A DNA stretch of 64,000 nt from Rhizorhabdus phycosphaerae (GCF_011044255.1 NZ_CP049107.1:2381501-2445500); one strand, 5' to 3'; positions 1-10,628 are shown, counted from the first letter of the stretch. Notes: generated by a model not told the origin, from the letters alone. Numbers and translations are program-made.

Positions 1-173
1 AGCCTGCCTCTCCCGCCGCCTGGCGCGACGAGGCGCTTCGCTTGCAGGGGCTGGCCGCCAGCTTCGGCGTGGTCGAACTGGCCGGACAGGCCGCCGAGGC
101 CGCAGCCGCAGCCGCGCCCGACGCGACGCTGCTCGACCGGCTCGCGCGCAGCCTGGCCGACTGCCGCCGCTAG
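1..173 (+). CDS. Hpt-like domain protein, C-terminal fragment
   Basis: Only the last 56 codons lie in the window; the frame runs from base 3 to the TAG at 171-173. The visible part is helical and rich in Ala and Leu, and resembles the second half of a histidine phosphotransfer (Hpt) bundle: A-L-R-L-Q-G-L-A-A-S-F-G sits where the family has A-H-x-L-K-G followed by small residues and a glycine. In that alignment the phosphorylated histidine is a leucine, so it would be a non-phosphorylatable relative. It lies upstream of a DUF2336 gene and a kinase-like gene on the same strand, which fits a signalling role. The family call rests on a short fragment and could be wrong. Confidence 0.45.
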   Translation, partial: PASPAAWRDEALRLQGLAASFGVVELAGQAAEAAAAAAPDATLLDRLARSLADCRR

Positions 174-315
174 CGCCCACTTCGCCTGCCAGGATTCCGA
201 CCGGCGACACCGCGCCTCGATCCGGCCCGAAAGGGGACGGACAGGGCCATGATCGGCTTTGCAGAATCGTCCTTTTCCTCCTATTGCGACCGGCTTGCCG
301 AGGGGGACGAGTCCA

Positions 316-1551
316 TTGCCGCTCGCCGCGCTGATTGCCGCGCAGGATCAGGTCGACCGGGGTGACGGGCTGCGTGCAGTCCTGCCGCTGGCCGGTCGCA
401 CGCTGATCGAACATCAGGCCGGGCTGGCACGTCGTGCCGGCGCCGCGCATGTCGTCGTGCTCGTCGAACGCGTTCCCGCCGCGCTTGCGCAGTCGATCGA
501 CCGGCTGCGGCGCGACGGCCTGCGGATCGAAATCGCACGCAGCGTCGGCGATGCGGTCGACCGCTTCCATCCCGAGGAACGCGTGCTGCTGGTCGCCGAC
601 GGCGTGGTCGCGGCGCAGGCGGCGGTCGACGCGCTGGTCGACACAGCCGGCCCCGCACTGCTGGCGCTGCCCGACACGCAGGACCATGCCGCCTTCGAAC
701 GGATCGACGCCGAGGACCGCTGGGCGGGCTATGCGGTGATGGACAAGGCGATGCTGGTCGAAACCGCCAACATGCTGGGCGACTGGGATTTCAGCTCCAC
801 CCTGTTGCGGCGGCTGGTGCAGGGAGACGCGCTGCGCATTCCCGCCCTCGCCCCCGACGGGCCCGCGTCCGATGGTGGCGCGCCGCTTCCGCCGCCGGTG
901 ATCGCGACCGGACCGGCGGCGACGCTGGCGATCGAGCATCTGCTGCTCAGGCGCGCCGAGCGCGGCGAGGGCAATTGGGCCGAGCGCCACCTCCACCGGC
1001 TGATCGCGGCGCCCCTGCTGCCGCAGGTCATGGTCCGGCGGATCGACGAGCGGCACGTCGCCTGGGGCGCGGCGGCGGTCGCGGTGCTGGCCGTGCTGCT
1101 GGCCGCGTTTGGGCTGTTCTGGGGCGCGGTCCTGCTGCTGCCGCTCGCCGCCGCCGGGGGCGCGCTGGCGCGGCGCATGGGGCTGGTCTGGGGCGAGGCG
1201 CCGGCGGAGTTCCTGCCCGGCGTGGTACGGATGCTGTCGGCAGCGGCGGTGCTGGGGCTGCTCGCTCGGCAGGAGGCGGCCACCGGGGGCTGGGGCTGGT
1301 GGACGATCGCGGCACTGGTGCCCGCAGCGCTCGCCGGCATGGCCGCGCTGAAGCCGGTCGCGCGCGCGCTGCGCGCTGCGCCGACGCCGCTCTGGACCGC
1401 GAGCGGCGATGCGCTACTGTGGCTGGCGCCCGCGCTGACGGTGCTGGGCGGGTGGCGCTGGGCGATCGCCGCGCTCGCCGTCTATGCGGGGGCCTCTTTC
1501 CTCGAACGCTTCCGGGCGGTGTGGAAGAGCGCAAACCTTTGTGACGATTGA
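316..1551 (+). CDS. Membrane protein with degenerate NTP-transferase-like N-terminus
   Basis: The N-terminal 200 residues read like a Rossmann-type sugar or alditol nucleotidyltransferase (L-R-A-V-L-P-L-A-G-R-T-L-I-E-H-Q, then strand-helix units), but the nucleotide-binding A-A-G-x-G-x-R stretch is absent. The C-terminal 170 residues hold several hydrophobic segments and, by order, resemble the CDP-alcohol phosphatidyltransferase half of inositol-phosphate cytidylyltransferase fusions, yet the D-G-x2-A-R...G-x3-D-x3-D motif is missing. I would not assign an enzyme activity. No ATG opens this frame: TTG at 316 follows a good purine-rich site (AGGGGG at 301-306), while an earlier in-frame TTG at 259 has none. 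It is followed after 42 bases by the DUF2336 gene. Confidence 0.6.
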   Translation: MPLAALIAAQDQVDRGDGLRAVLPLAGRTLIEHQAGLARRAGAAHVVVLVERVPAALAQSIDRLRRDGLRIEIARSVGDAVDRFHPEERVLLVADGVVAAQAAVDALVDTAGPALLALPDTQDHAAFERIDAEDRWAGYAVMDKAMLVETANMLGDWDFSSTLLRRLVQGDALRIPALAPDGPASDGGAPLPPPVIATGPAATLAIEHLLLRRAERGEGNWAERHLHRLIAAPLLPQVMVRRIDERHVAWGAAAVAVLAVLLAAFGLFWGAVLLLPLAAAGGALARRMGLVWGEAPAEFLPGVVRMLSAAAVLGLLARQEAATGGWGWWTIAALVPAALAGMAALKPVARALRAAPTPLWTASGDALLWLAPALTVLGGWRWAIAALAVYAGASFLERFRAVWKSANLCDD

Positions 1552-1593
1552 TCGCTTAGCTTCGATTTAACGACATTTCGATACGAACGAAGC

Positions 1594-2778
1594 ATGATGG
1601 GGTTGGACGACGAGTGGCGGCCGGAAGGGCAGTCCGCGGCGACGCGATGGCTGCATGATGCCGCGCGCGCGCTCGACAGCGTCGAAAGCCGCATCGGCCG
1701 CGCCGCCAGCGATCTGTTCCACGACGACGCCGTCACCCTGTCCGACCAGCACCGCGCCCAGATTGCGCAACTGATCCGCGCGCTGATCGGCGCAATCGAG
1801 GACGAGCTGCGCATCCGCCTGATCGCCGGGCTGGAAGCCGCAGAACCGCCCACAAATGGGGCCTTTCCCTCCGAGATACCGCTTGCGCCCGCCCCAGGCG
1901 CGGCCCACCCGCACCCCGATGCCGCGCTGATCGCACAGCTGGGGTCCACCGCGACGCCGATCGCGCTGCCCCTGCTCGAACCCACCCCGCTGCTGCGCGA
2001 GCCCGACCTTGTCGCGGCGATGCTGCGCCGGGTGGACGAGCATCGGCTGGCGCTGATGCTGGGCCGCGACTCGCCCTATCATGTCGCCGACCTGGCACAG
2101 CGGCTGCTGGACATCGGCGACCCCGCGATCGCCGAGGCGACGATGGCGCTGCTGATCGCCGAGAGCCGCCGTTACGACCAGTTCGGCGACCCCGCGCTGG
2201 CCCGCACCGACCTGCAGCCCGGCCCCCACCGCAAGCTGCTCTGGGCGGTGGCGGCGGCGCTGCGCCATTATCTGGTCGTCGGACAAGGCATGGCCGAGGC
2301 GCGCGCCGACCTGTTGCTGGCCAGCGCGGTGCGCGGCCTGTTGGCCGAGCATGACGATGCCGACACGCTCGAGGCACGGGCGGATGCTCTGGCTAAGCTG
2401 CTCGACGCCCGCGACCTGATCGACGACCGGTTGCTGGTCGACGCGCTGGAGGAGGGCTGGCTGGCGCTGTTCACCGCCGCCATCGCCGCCCGCGCGGGGA
2501 TGGATTCCTCGGGAGTCTGGTCGATGGTGACCGATCCCGGTGGCCTGATGCTGGGCACCGTGCTGCGCGCGATCGACTGCGCGCGCGAGGCGGCGGTGAC
2601 GATGCTCTATCGCATCGGATCGGCCGAGGGCGTGGCCGAGGACATCATCGTAGCCCGCGCCGAGGCGTTCGACCGACTGGGCCGGCGCGAGGCCGCCGAG
2701 GCGGTGCTGATCTGGCGGCTGGACCCCAATTATCGCCGCGCGGTGATCGAGATCGGCGAAGGCGGCCGCCGCCGATGA
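1594..2778 (+). CDS. DUF2336 domain-containing protein
   Basis: A 394-residue soluble, almost entirely helical protein rich in Ala, Leu and Asp, with no signal peptide or membrane segment. I recognise it as the DUF2336 family, which is confined largely to alphaproteobacteria, is often found near signalling genes and has no settled biochemical role. The reading frame starts at ATG 1594, with a second ATG immediately after it. Its stop codon overlaps the start of the kinase-like gene in an ATGA arrangement (2775-2778), so the two are very likely translationally coupled and work in the same pathway. The residues that matter cannot be inferred from this sequence alone. Confidence 0.75.
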   Translation: MMGLDDEWRPEGQSAATRWLHDAARALDSVESRIGRAASDLFHDDAVTLSDQHRAQIAQLIRALIGAIEDELRIRLIAGLEAAEPPTNGAFPSEIPLAPAPGAAHPHPDAALIAQLGSTATPIALPLLEPTPLLREPDLVAAMLRRVDEHRLALMLGRDSPYHVADLAQRLLDIGDPAIAEATMALLIAESRRYDQFGDPALARTDLQPGPHRKLLWAVAAALRHYLVVGQGMAEARADLLLASAVRGLLAEHDDADTLEARADALAKLLDARDLIDDRLLVDALEEGWLALFTAAIAARAGMDSSGVWSMVTDPGGLMLGTVLRAIDCAREAAVTMLYRIGSAEGVAEDIIVARAEAFDRLGRREAAEAVLIWRLDPNYRRAVIEIGEGGRRR

Positions 2779-4304
2779 ACGCACCACAGGGGGTGCGGCC
2801 GGTGTTCGGCCGGATCGACGCGCAAGGCCGACTGGCCGAGGCCGATCCCCCGCTGCTGCGCCTGCAGCAGAAGGCGGGGGGCGTCGCCGGCGGCCCGCTG
2901 GCCCTTCCGCAGCTCGGACAGATTGCGCGGCTGTCGCGCCGGCTGGGCATACCGATCGCACGGCAGGTGATCGCCGCCTGCGACGATCAGGACGTCGCCC
3001 TTTGGGTGTCGGTACGGCCGGCCGAGGACGGCGACGGCGTCGCGCTGGCGATCACCGGCTGGCAGGAGAATGCCGCCTCCCAGCCCGCCCCGGCTATCGA
3101 GGCGATGCGCTGGCGCGATTTCAGCCGCGCTGCCGCCGACTGGATCGTCGAGACCGACGCGCTGTTCCGAATTGCCCACGCTCCCGCCAGCCTGCCGGCG
3201 ACGATCGGCGAACCGGTCGAGACGCTGCTCGCCTTCGGGCGCGACGAGGCTGGCGCCACCTCGATCATGGCAGCGGCGATGCGCGCCGATCGCTTCGAGG
3301 ATGCGGAGGCGCGCTTTCTGCTTGGTCCCGGGGTGGCGGTGCATGTGGCGGGCGTCCCCCTGTTCCGTGCGAGCGACGGCTTTTCGGGCTATCAGCTGCT
3401 GATCAGCCGGCGCGAGACCCCGCGCCTTGCCGCATCCATCGCGGCCGGAGCGATCGGCCGCGCCGATCCGCCCCCGCTCGACGCGGCCTTCGGCACCGCG
3501 CTGGGCCGGGCGATGCGCGAGCCGCTCGACCGGATCATCGCCCATGCCGACAGTATTTCCGACCGGGGCGACGGCCCGGTGCGGCGCGCCTATGCGAGCT
3601 ATGCCGAGGACATTGCTGGCGCAGGACGCCACCTGCTCGCGCTGGTCGAGGATCTGGTCGACCTGCAGACGATCGAGCGCCCCGACTTCCGCCCCGATGC
3701 CGAGCCCGTCGACCTGATCGACGCGGCGGCCCGCGCGGCGGGTCTGCTGGCGGTGCGCGCCGACATCGCCCAGGTCCGCATCATCGGCCCCGCCACGGGC
3801 ACGGGCGGTGCGGGCCAGCTGGGCAGTAGCACGCCTAGCGCGGACGCGGCCTTTGCCCCACAGGCTCTCCCTGGCGCCGCCGCCTCCGCCACCCTGGGCG
3901 ACCCGACCGACGGCATGGCGGCACATTGGCGTCCGATCCCCCGCGCGCCACGGTCGCCCATCGTCGCGCGCGGCGATTTTCGCCGAATCCTGCAGGTGCT
4001 GATCAACCTTCTGAGCAACGCGATCCGCCACACGCCCGCCGGCGGAACCGTGCGGATCGACTGCGCGCGCGAAGGCGATATCGCCGCCGTGATCGTTGCG
4101 GACCAGGGCGACGGCATCGCGCCCGACGATCAGGAGCGCATCTTCGACCGGTTCGAGCGGCTGGGCCTGCACGACGGCACCGGCAGCGGTCTCGGCCTCT
4201 ACATCTCCCGCCGCCTCGCCCGCGCGATGGGCGGCGAACTGGGCGTCGACAGCGCACCCGGCGACGGCGCGCGCTTCGTCCTCACGCTGCCGGTGGCCGA
4301 GTAG
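2775..4304 (+). CDS. Sensor histidine kinase-like protein lacking the phospho-acceptor histidine
   Basis: A 509-residue cytoplasmic protein. The C-terminal third is a clear HATPase domain: N box N-L-L-S-N-A-I-R-H-T near residue 412, G1 box D-Q-G-D-G-I-A, F box E-R-I-F-D-R-F-E-R and G2 box G-T-G-S-G-L-G-L-Y. The N-terminal half looks PAS-like. The dimerisation helix reads G-R-A-M-R-E-P-L-D-R-I-I where kinases have S-H-E-L-R-T-P-L-N-A-I-I, so the histidine is Arg245 (codon CGG at 3507-3509). ATP binding looks intact but classical autophosphorylation does not. A low-complexity insert of about 50 residues precedes the HATPase domain. The gene overlaps DUF2336 by four bases. Confidence 0.85.
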   Translation: MNAPQGVRPVFGRIDAQGRLAEADPPLLRLQQKAGGVAGGPLALPQLGQIARLSRRLGIPIARQVIAACDDQDVALWVSVRPAEDGDGVALAITGWQENAASQPAPAIEAMRWRDFSRAAADWIVETDALFRIAHAPASLPATIGEPVETLLAFGRDEAGATSIMAAAMRADRFEDAEARFLLGPGVAVHVAGVPLFRASDGFSGYQLLISRRETPRLAASIAAGAIGRADPPPLDAAFGTALGRAMREPLDRIIAHADSISDRGDGPVRRAYASYAEDIAGAGRHLLALVEDLVDLQTIERPDFRPDAEPVDLIDAAARAAGLLAVRADIAQVRIIGPATGTGGAGQLGSSTPSADAAFAPQALPGAAASATLGDPTDGMAAHWRPIPRAPRSPIVARGDFRRILQVLINLLSNAIRHTPAGGTVRIDCAREGDIAAVIVADQGDGIAPDDQERIFDRFERLGLHDGTGSGLGLYISRRLARAMGGELGVDSAPGDGARFVLTLPVAE

Positions 4305-4498
4305 GATCAGCGCCCGATCTCCTGTGGCCCGGCGCGAGCAACCGAAACCGCTTTGCAGCCCGAAAATGAAACTCTGTCGGCGATATGACCGCCGTTGCCG
4401 ATGTCGGGTGGTGCGCAGACGTGCACACGGCCTGGGTTGAATTCCGGCATTCCTGATCCGACATCCTCACCCCTCGCTCGATAGGTCAGATCGCCGCA

Positions 4499-4909
4499 GT
4501 GTCCGCTTCAGAGTACTCCGCCCAGCCTTTGGCGCTCGATCACCTGACCATCGTCTCGCGCTCGGAAGAAGCCGGCGCTGCATTTTATGGCCTGCTGCTT
4601 CCGCATCTTGGCTTTTCTCGGGTGAAGCCCGGCATCTGGCGCAACGCCAGTGGTCTGCACCTACAATTCCGGGCCGCAGACGACGATACGCGCGACTATG
4701 AGCGTTATGGCCCCGGCCTGAACCATTTCGGGTTCACCGCGCCATCGCCTGACTTTGTGGAGGCCTTGCACAAAATCGTGACCACCGCCGGCTACGAAGC
4801 GCGCCTCCAGACATTCGGCGATGGTACGGTTGCCCTGTTCATCCCGGACCCGGATGGTCTGCGCGTCGAAGTGTCGTGGTATCCGGAGGGTGTGCCGCCC
4901 GTCGACTAG
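4499..4909 (+). CDS. VOC family (glyoxalase-fold) protein
   Basis: A 136-residue protein starting at GTG 4499. It has the vicinal-oxygen-chelate pattern: L-D-H-L-T-I-V near the start, A-A-F-Y-G-L-L-L-P-H-L-G-F, G-P-G-L-N-H-F-G-F-T-A in the middle and D-P-D-G-L-R-V-E-V at the end. The two histidines and the final Glu could form a metal site. Members include glyoxalases, dioxygenases and fosfomycin-resistance enzymes; nothing here fixes the substrate. The gene stands alone on its strand and its codons look less GC-rich than those of the preceding signalling block, so it may belong to an accessory segment. Confidence 0.8.
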   Translation: MSASEYSAQPLALDHLTIVSRSEEAGAAFYGLLLPHLGFSRVKPGIWRNASGLHLQFRAADDDTRDYERYGPGLNHFGFTAPSPDFVEALHKIVTTAGYEARLQTFGDGTVALFIPDPDGLRVEVSWYPEGVPPVD

Positions 4910-5000
4910 AGCGACTGTCGCAGCTTCGGCGCCGACCGGCGGACACGCGTGCCGTCCTCGCGTCGCCGGACGCGGGGTGATGGGCCAAGCGCCTCGCAGA

Positions 5001-5255
5001 TCAGCTTTCGCTCAGTTCCACGATCTCGAACGCGAAGGACCTCCAGCCCCTGGTCTTCGCTGCCTCTGCGGTCGCCACCCTCTTGGCTGCCGCCTCTCTG
5101 GCTGACTTGCTATGGCCCCAGAAGACCTCGGTCTTTCCGTTTTCGAGAATGGCTACGATACGCCAGAAATGCGTGAAAGGCGCGGCGGTGGGGCCGATCG
5201 TCTTCACATAGCCGTCGGCCATGGTTGCGGTCAGGTAGCGCTTCTTTCTCGCCAT
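5001..5255 (-). CDS. Small hypothetical protein (84 aa)
   Basis: A short basic protein starting M-A-R-K-K-R-Y-L-T-A-T-M-A-D and ending E-L-S-E-S, with a plausible mixed alpha/beta core (F-W-R-I-V-A-I-L, then a helix rich in Ala and Lys). No signal peptide or membrane segment is visible and I do not recognise the family. I chose the internal ATG at 5255 because a longer version from 5339 would run 53 bases into the upstream DUF2238 gene; this start leaves a 31-base gap. The two may be co-transcribed. Confidence 0.5.
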   Translation of the reverse strand: MARKKRYLTATMADGYVKTIGPTAAPFTHFWRIVAILENGKTEVFWGHSKSAREAAAKRVATAEAAKTRGWRSFAFEIVELSES

Positions 5256-5286
5256 CAGGCGCTGATAATGGTCAGCGCCCCCACCG

Positions 5287-5937
5287 TCACGGCCTCTCGT
5301 CGACCGATCGAGCGGAACGCTCACCAATCTGCCGATCATGCACCGCGCTCAACCCCATGAGCGCCGCTGCCGCGCCGATCAGGCACATCAGCATGTCCCA
5401 CTGGGTGTCCCACACATCCCCCTGCGTGCCGAGGAACTCGTCGGCGCCCTGGCCGAGGAGCATCGCGGCGGTGAACTCGATCAGTTCATAGCTGGCGCTG
5501 ACGGCAAGGCAGCAGGCGAGGACGATCGCGCTCAGCAACTTGCCCGGCGCGATCCCGCCCAGGCGGATCAGCAGTTCGCGCAGCACGATCGCGGGGACGA
5601 AACCCTGCATGAAATGGCCGAGGCGGTCATAGGGATTACGCGCCAGATCGAGCCAGTCCTGCACGACGAAGCCGATCGGCACGCGCGCATAGCTATAGGC
5701 GCCGCCGACGATCAGGATGAGGCCGTGAACCGCAATCAGGCCGAGTGCGAGGCCCGTCAGCGGAAAGCGCGCGGCGGAGATCCAGAGAACCGGCAGCGAG
5801 ATCAGCACGGGCGCGACCTCCATCCACCAGGTCGTGCGGTCATAAGGATGCCAGCCCGACCAGACGAGCGCGACGAGCCAGAGCGTAGTGACAGCGAAGA
5901 GCACCTTTCGCTGCCCTACAAACTGCAATTCCTTCAT
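5287..5937 (-). CDS. DUF2238 (YjdF-type) integral membrane protein
   Basis: A 216-residue inner-membrane protein with about five or six hydrophobic helices and the hallmark G-D-V-W-D-T-Q-W-D-M near residue 172, preceded by the conserved N-P-Y-D-R-L-G-H-F-M-Q-G-F in the middle. These two motifs identify the DUF2238/YjdF family, whose function is not established. The conserved Asp, His and Trp residues near the membrane surface suggest a catalytic or binding site. The start ATG at 5937 is followed at once by a charged stretch (K-E-L-Q-F-V-G-Q-R-K) and then the first helix. It lies between the RTX gene and the 84-residue protein, all on the minus strand. Confidence 0.8.
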   Translation of the reverse strand: MKELQFVGQRKVLFAVTTLWLVALVWSGWHPYDRTTWWMEVAPVLISLPVLWISAARFPLTGLALGLIAVHGLILIVGGAYSYARVPIGFVVQDWLDLARNPYDRLGHFMQGFVPAIVLRELLIRLGGIAPGKLLSAIVLACCLAVSASYELIEFTAAMLLGQGADEFLGTQGDVWDTQWDMLMCLIGAAAALMGLSAVHDRQIGERSARSVDERP

Positions 5938-6005
5938 CCTTTTGGACTCCCTTCAGGAGACGCTATCAGAGAAGGCGCCGATGGAAAGACTGAGGTTGGA
6001 CGTCG

Positions 6006-7166
6006 CTAGAAGGCGAAATCATTCAACTCGAACGTCGTGGCTGACACCGCTTGCGCGAGGATGGAAACGCTGAGCGTGCCCTCATTCGCAATTCCGCCAT
6101 AGAAGAGATAGGTGTCGCTTCCCACCTGGATCGCAGCAACTTCGTGGAGGCCCTCGTGGCCATCGACAAGTGCTTGAGCAGTTGTGAGCGCAGCCTGATA
6201 GCTATCGGCACTCCCCGTCAGAACCGAGCTCGGCCTGGCCCCCGTAGCCGAGGACAATACAATGATATCGTCTCCCTCAGTGAAGTCTGTGATGACGTAC
6301 CTCGGGGCTGCCAACACCGGGTAATCGCCATTCCTTATCGAGAGGACAAAGCGATCTCTGCCCTGGCCTCCGGTAATGGTATCGGCGCCGTTGGCATTGA
6401 TCGTGTCATTGCCCAGATCACCCATGATGACGTTGTAGCCAAAGCCGCCGGTAATGACGTCATTGCCCTGCCCTCCCCGGACAGAATCGTCGCCATGCCA
6501 GCCGTCTATGGAGTCATCCCCAAGATTGCCGTTAACGGTATCGTTGCCGATCCCACCGAAGATGAAATCGCTCCCAGCGCCGCCGAAGATGCGATCTGAA
6601 CCGTCATCACCGCTCAAGTCGTCGGATCCGGCATTGCCCTGTATATAATCGGAACCGGCACCTCCGGAGATCGTGTCGTCCCGATCCGGTCCGCCATTAG
6701 GCGACTGACCATAGAGATGGTCGTTGCCGTCATCGCCGTTCAACCAGTCGCTGCCATCGCCTCCCATGATCACGTCATGCCCGCCCCAGCCACTATAGAT
6801 GTCGCCCAGCGAGCCCCCGAAGAAGCTGTCGTTACCGTCCATGAGGTTGATCTTGCCACCCAGCGCACGTGTGTCGGGCGTGATCCTGAGCAGCAGCGCG
6901 ATGGTCAGGCTTGCATCGGTAACGCTGTAGGCGAGATTGCCCTCAACATAGCCGTAGATTGCTGTAATCAGACCTGACGCAGGGCGCCCGCCCTCATCGT
7001 AACGAAAATCTTCTCCGGCCATGCGGATACGCGTCGTTGCGTCAGGCGCATATTCAAAGCCTGTTGAAAGCGCCGAGTCGATCGTGCTGGTGAACGGGAG
7101 CGCGAGGCTCAGACGGGAGTCCCGGTAGAAGAAGCCGTCGCTGACTGTAATCCTTGCCATACCCAT
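6006..7166 (-). CDS. RTX calcium-binding repeat protein
   Basis: A 386-residue acidic protein. Residues 100-280 hold a run of glycine- and aspartate-rich nonapeptides of the G-G-x-G-x-D-x-h-x type (G-G-A-G-S-D-Y-I, G-G-I-G-N-D-T-V, G-G-Q-G-N-D-V-I and others), which in this superfamily fold into a beta-roll on binding Ca2+. No N-terminal signal peptide is visible; such proteins usually leave by a type I system reading the C-terminus, and this one ends in hydrophobic residues (E-L-N-D-F-A-F). No type I exporter is in the window. The first 95 residues are not repetitive and I do not recognise an enzymatic domain in them. An equally possible start lies two codons in, at 7160. Confidence 0.85.
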   Translation of the reverse strand: MGMARITVSDGFFYRDSRLSLALPFTSTIDSALSTGFEYAPDATTRIRMAGEDFRYDEGGRPASGLITAIYGYVEGNLAYSVTDASLTIALLLRITPDTRALGGKINLMDGNDSFFGGSLGDIYSGWGGHDVIMGGDGSDWLNGDDGNDHLYGQSPNGGPDRDDTISGGAGSDYIQGNAGSDDLSGDDGSDRIFGGAGSDFIFGGIGNDTVNGNLGDDSIDGWHGDDSVRGGQGNDVITGGFGYNVIMGDLGNDTINANGADTITGGQGRDRFVLSIRNGDYPVLAAPRYVITDFTEGDDIIVLSSATGARPSSVLTGSADSYQAALTTAQALVDGHEGLHEVAAIQVGSDTYLFYGGIANEGTLSVSILAQAVSATTFELNDFAF

Positions 7167-7247
7167 GGCTATGAAGCCGGCTGGAAAGGGTCAATTTGCG
7201 ACTGGTCCATTATGGCGGGATCAGTCCGGAGCGAGCGAGGACAAATG

Positions 7248-7280
7248 AAAAGGGGCCCGGCACAATGCCAAGCCCCTTTC
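7248..7280 (-). terminator. Probable terminator of thiC
   Basis: On the minus strand a GAAAGGGGC arm and a GCCCCTTTTC arm form a stem of about 8-9 pairs around a 15-base loop, ending in a short T-rich run. It sits 31 bases beyond the thiC stop, where an intrinsic terminator is expected. Confidence 0.6.
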
Positions 7281-7310
7281 ATCGTAGGACGGTGGCTGCC
7301 GCCCCTGCCG

Positions 7311-9366
<2,056 letters not shown>

Positions 9367-9446
9367 GATGGCCGCGATCGTAACGAATGTTGCGCCCGGG
9401 CGAAAGCTCCGTCTGCAAGGCTGGCTAAAGGGCCAGCGGCGCCTAT

Positions 9447-10601
9447 ATGCTGAAGCCGATGAATGGCCCCAGTTGCGACCTTGCGATCATCGGCGGAGGC
9501 CTTTCGGGCGGCCTGCTGGCGCTTGCCGCGCGGCGGGCGCGCCCCGACCGGCGGGTGATCCTGATCGAGGCGGCCCCTGCGCTGGGCGGCGCGCATCTCT
9601 GGTCCTTCGTCGACAGCGACGTCGATGCAGAGGGCAAGGCGCTGCTCGAGCCGCTGGTCAGCTATGGCTGGCGCGAATTCTCGGTCGTGTTTCCGCTCTA
9701 CAAGCGTGCCCTGCCATTCCCGCTCTACAGCATAAGATCGGATCGATTCGACGCGGCGCTACGCGAGGCGATGCCGGCAGAGAGCATCCTGACCGGGCGG
9801 AGGGCGGTGGCGGCTAGCGCGACCGAGGTCCGGCTCGAGGACGGGACGTCGATCCGCGCACGGGGCGTGATCGACGCGCGAGGGCCCGGGGACCTGTCGC
9901 TGCTCGACCTCCACTGGCGCAAATTCGTCGGCTATGAGCTGACGCTGGACGGGCCCCACAGCGTGCGCCGTGCAACGATCATCGACGCCGCCGCCGACCC
10001 GGCCGAGGGCTTCCAGTTCATGACGATGCTGCCAATCGAGACCGACCGGTTGTTCATCGAGGACATACGCTACGAGGCCTGGCCCGAACTCGACATGACC
10101 GACCATGGCGCGCGAATCGTCAACCACGCCGCGCGCTTCGGCTGGCGAATCCGCGGCTCCGCGCGGGGGCAGGCCGGCATATTGCCGATCGTGCTGGGCG
10201 GCGATTTCGAAAGCTACTGGCGATCGGGCGGCGAGGGCGTGGCGAAGGCAGGCCTGCGATCGGGACTGTTCCACCCGATATCGGGCAATTCGCTGGGCGA
10301 CGCAGCGCGGACCGCGCAGCTGGTGGCGGGGACGGACGACTGGTCGGGCGACGCGCTCCACGCGTTGCTCCACGACCATGCCGCGAAAAACTGGGCCCGG
10401 CGCGACTATTATCGTCGCTTCGCCCGGCAGATGCTGCGCGAGACCCCGGTGGCACAGGGCTACAAGATGTTCGAGGCGCTCTATGCGATGGATGCCGATC
10501 TGATTGCGCGCTTCCACGCAATGAAGCTGGGCTTCACCGACCGGATGGCGCTCAGCCTGGGCGAAGGGCCGATGCCGGTCACCGCCTTCCTCAAGCGATA
10601 G
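9447..10601 (+). CDS. crtY: Lycopene beta-cyclase CrtY
   Basis: A 384-residue flavoprotein of the CrtY type, which cyclises both ends of lycopene to give beta-carotene. It opens with the FAD-binding signature D-L-A-I-I-G-G-G-L-S-G-G-L, has the family's F-V-G-Y-E-L stretch near residue 155, and carries G-Q-A-G-I-L-P-I-V and F-H-P-I-S-G-N-S-L in the second half. Beta-carotene is the precursor of the hydroxylated yellow carotenoids typical of sphingomonads. A second in-frame ATG at 9459 is possible. It diverges from thiC and is not next to other crt genes here, so the carotenoid pathway is probably scattered. Confidence 0.93.
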   Translation: MLKPMNGPSCDLAIIGGGLSGGLLALAARRARPDRRVILIEAAPALGGAHLWSFVDSDVDAEGKALLEPLVSYGWREFSVVFPLYKRALPFPLYSIRSDRFDAALREAMPAESILTGRRAVAASATEVRLEDGTSIRARGVIDARGPGDLSLLDLHWRKFVGYELTLDGPHSVRRATIIDAAADPAEGFQFMTMLPIETDRLFIEDIRYEAWPELDMTDHGARIVNHAARFGWRIRGSARGQAGILPIVLGGDFESYWRSGGEGVAKAGLRSGLFHPISGNSLGDAARTAQLVAGTDDWSGDALHALLHDHAAKNWARRDYYRRFARQMLRETPVAQGYKMFEALYAMDADLIARFHAMKLGFTDRMALSLGEGPMPVTAFLKR

Positions 10602-10628
10602 ACATTCTCCAGCGACGGACCGACGGCC

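Noticed and set aside
249-371. A short plus-strand frame from ATG 249 just before the nucleotidyltransferase-like gene
   Set aside because: It ends within about 40 codons and shares no pattern with a known family. The frame used by the long gene is better supported by the ribosome site at 301-306. A frameshift between the two frames is possible but not shown.
6300-7000. Possible direct-repeat array or CRISPR
   Set aside because: The periodicity is that of RTX nonapeptide codons, with variable repeats and no spacers.
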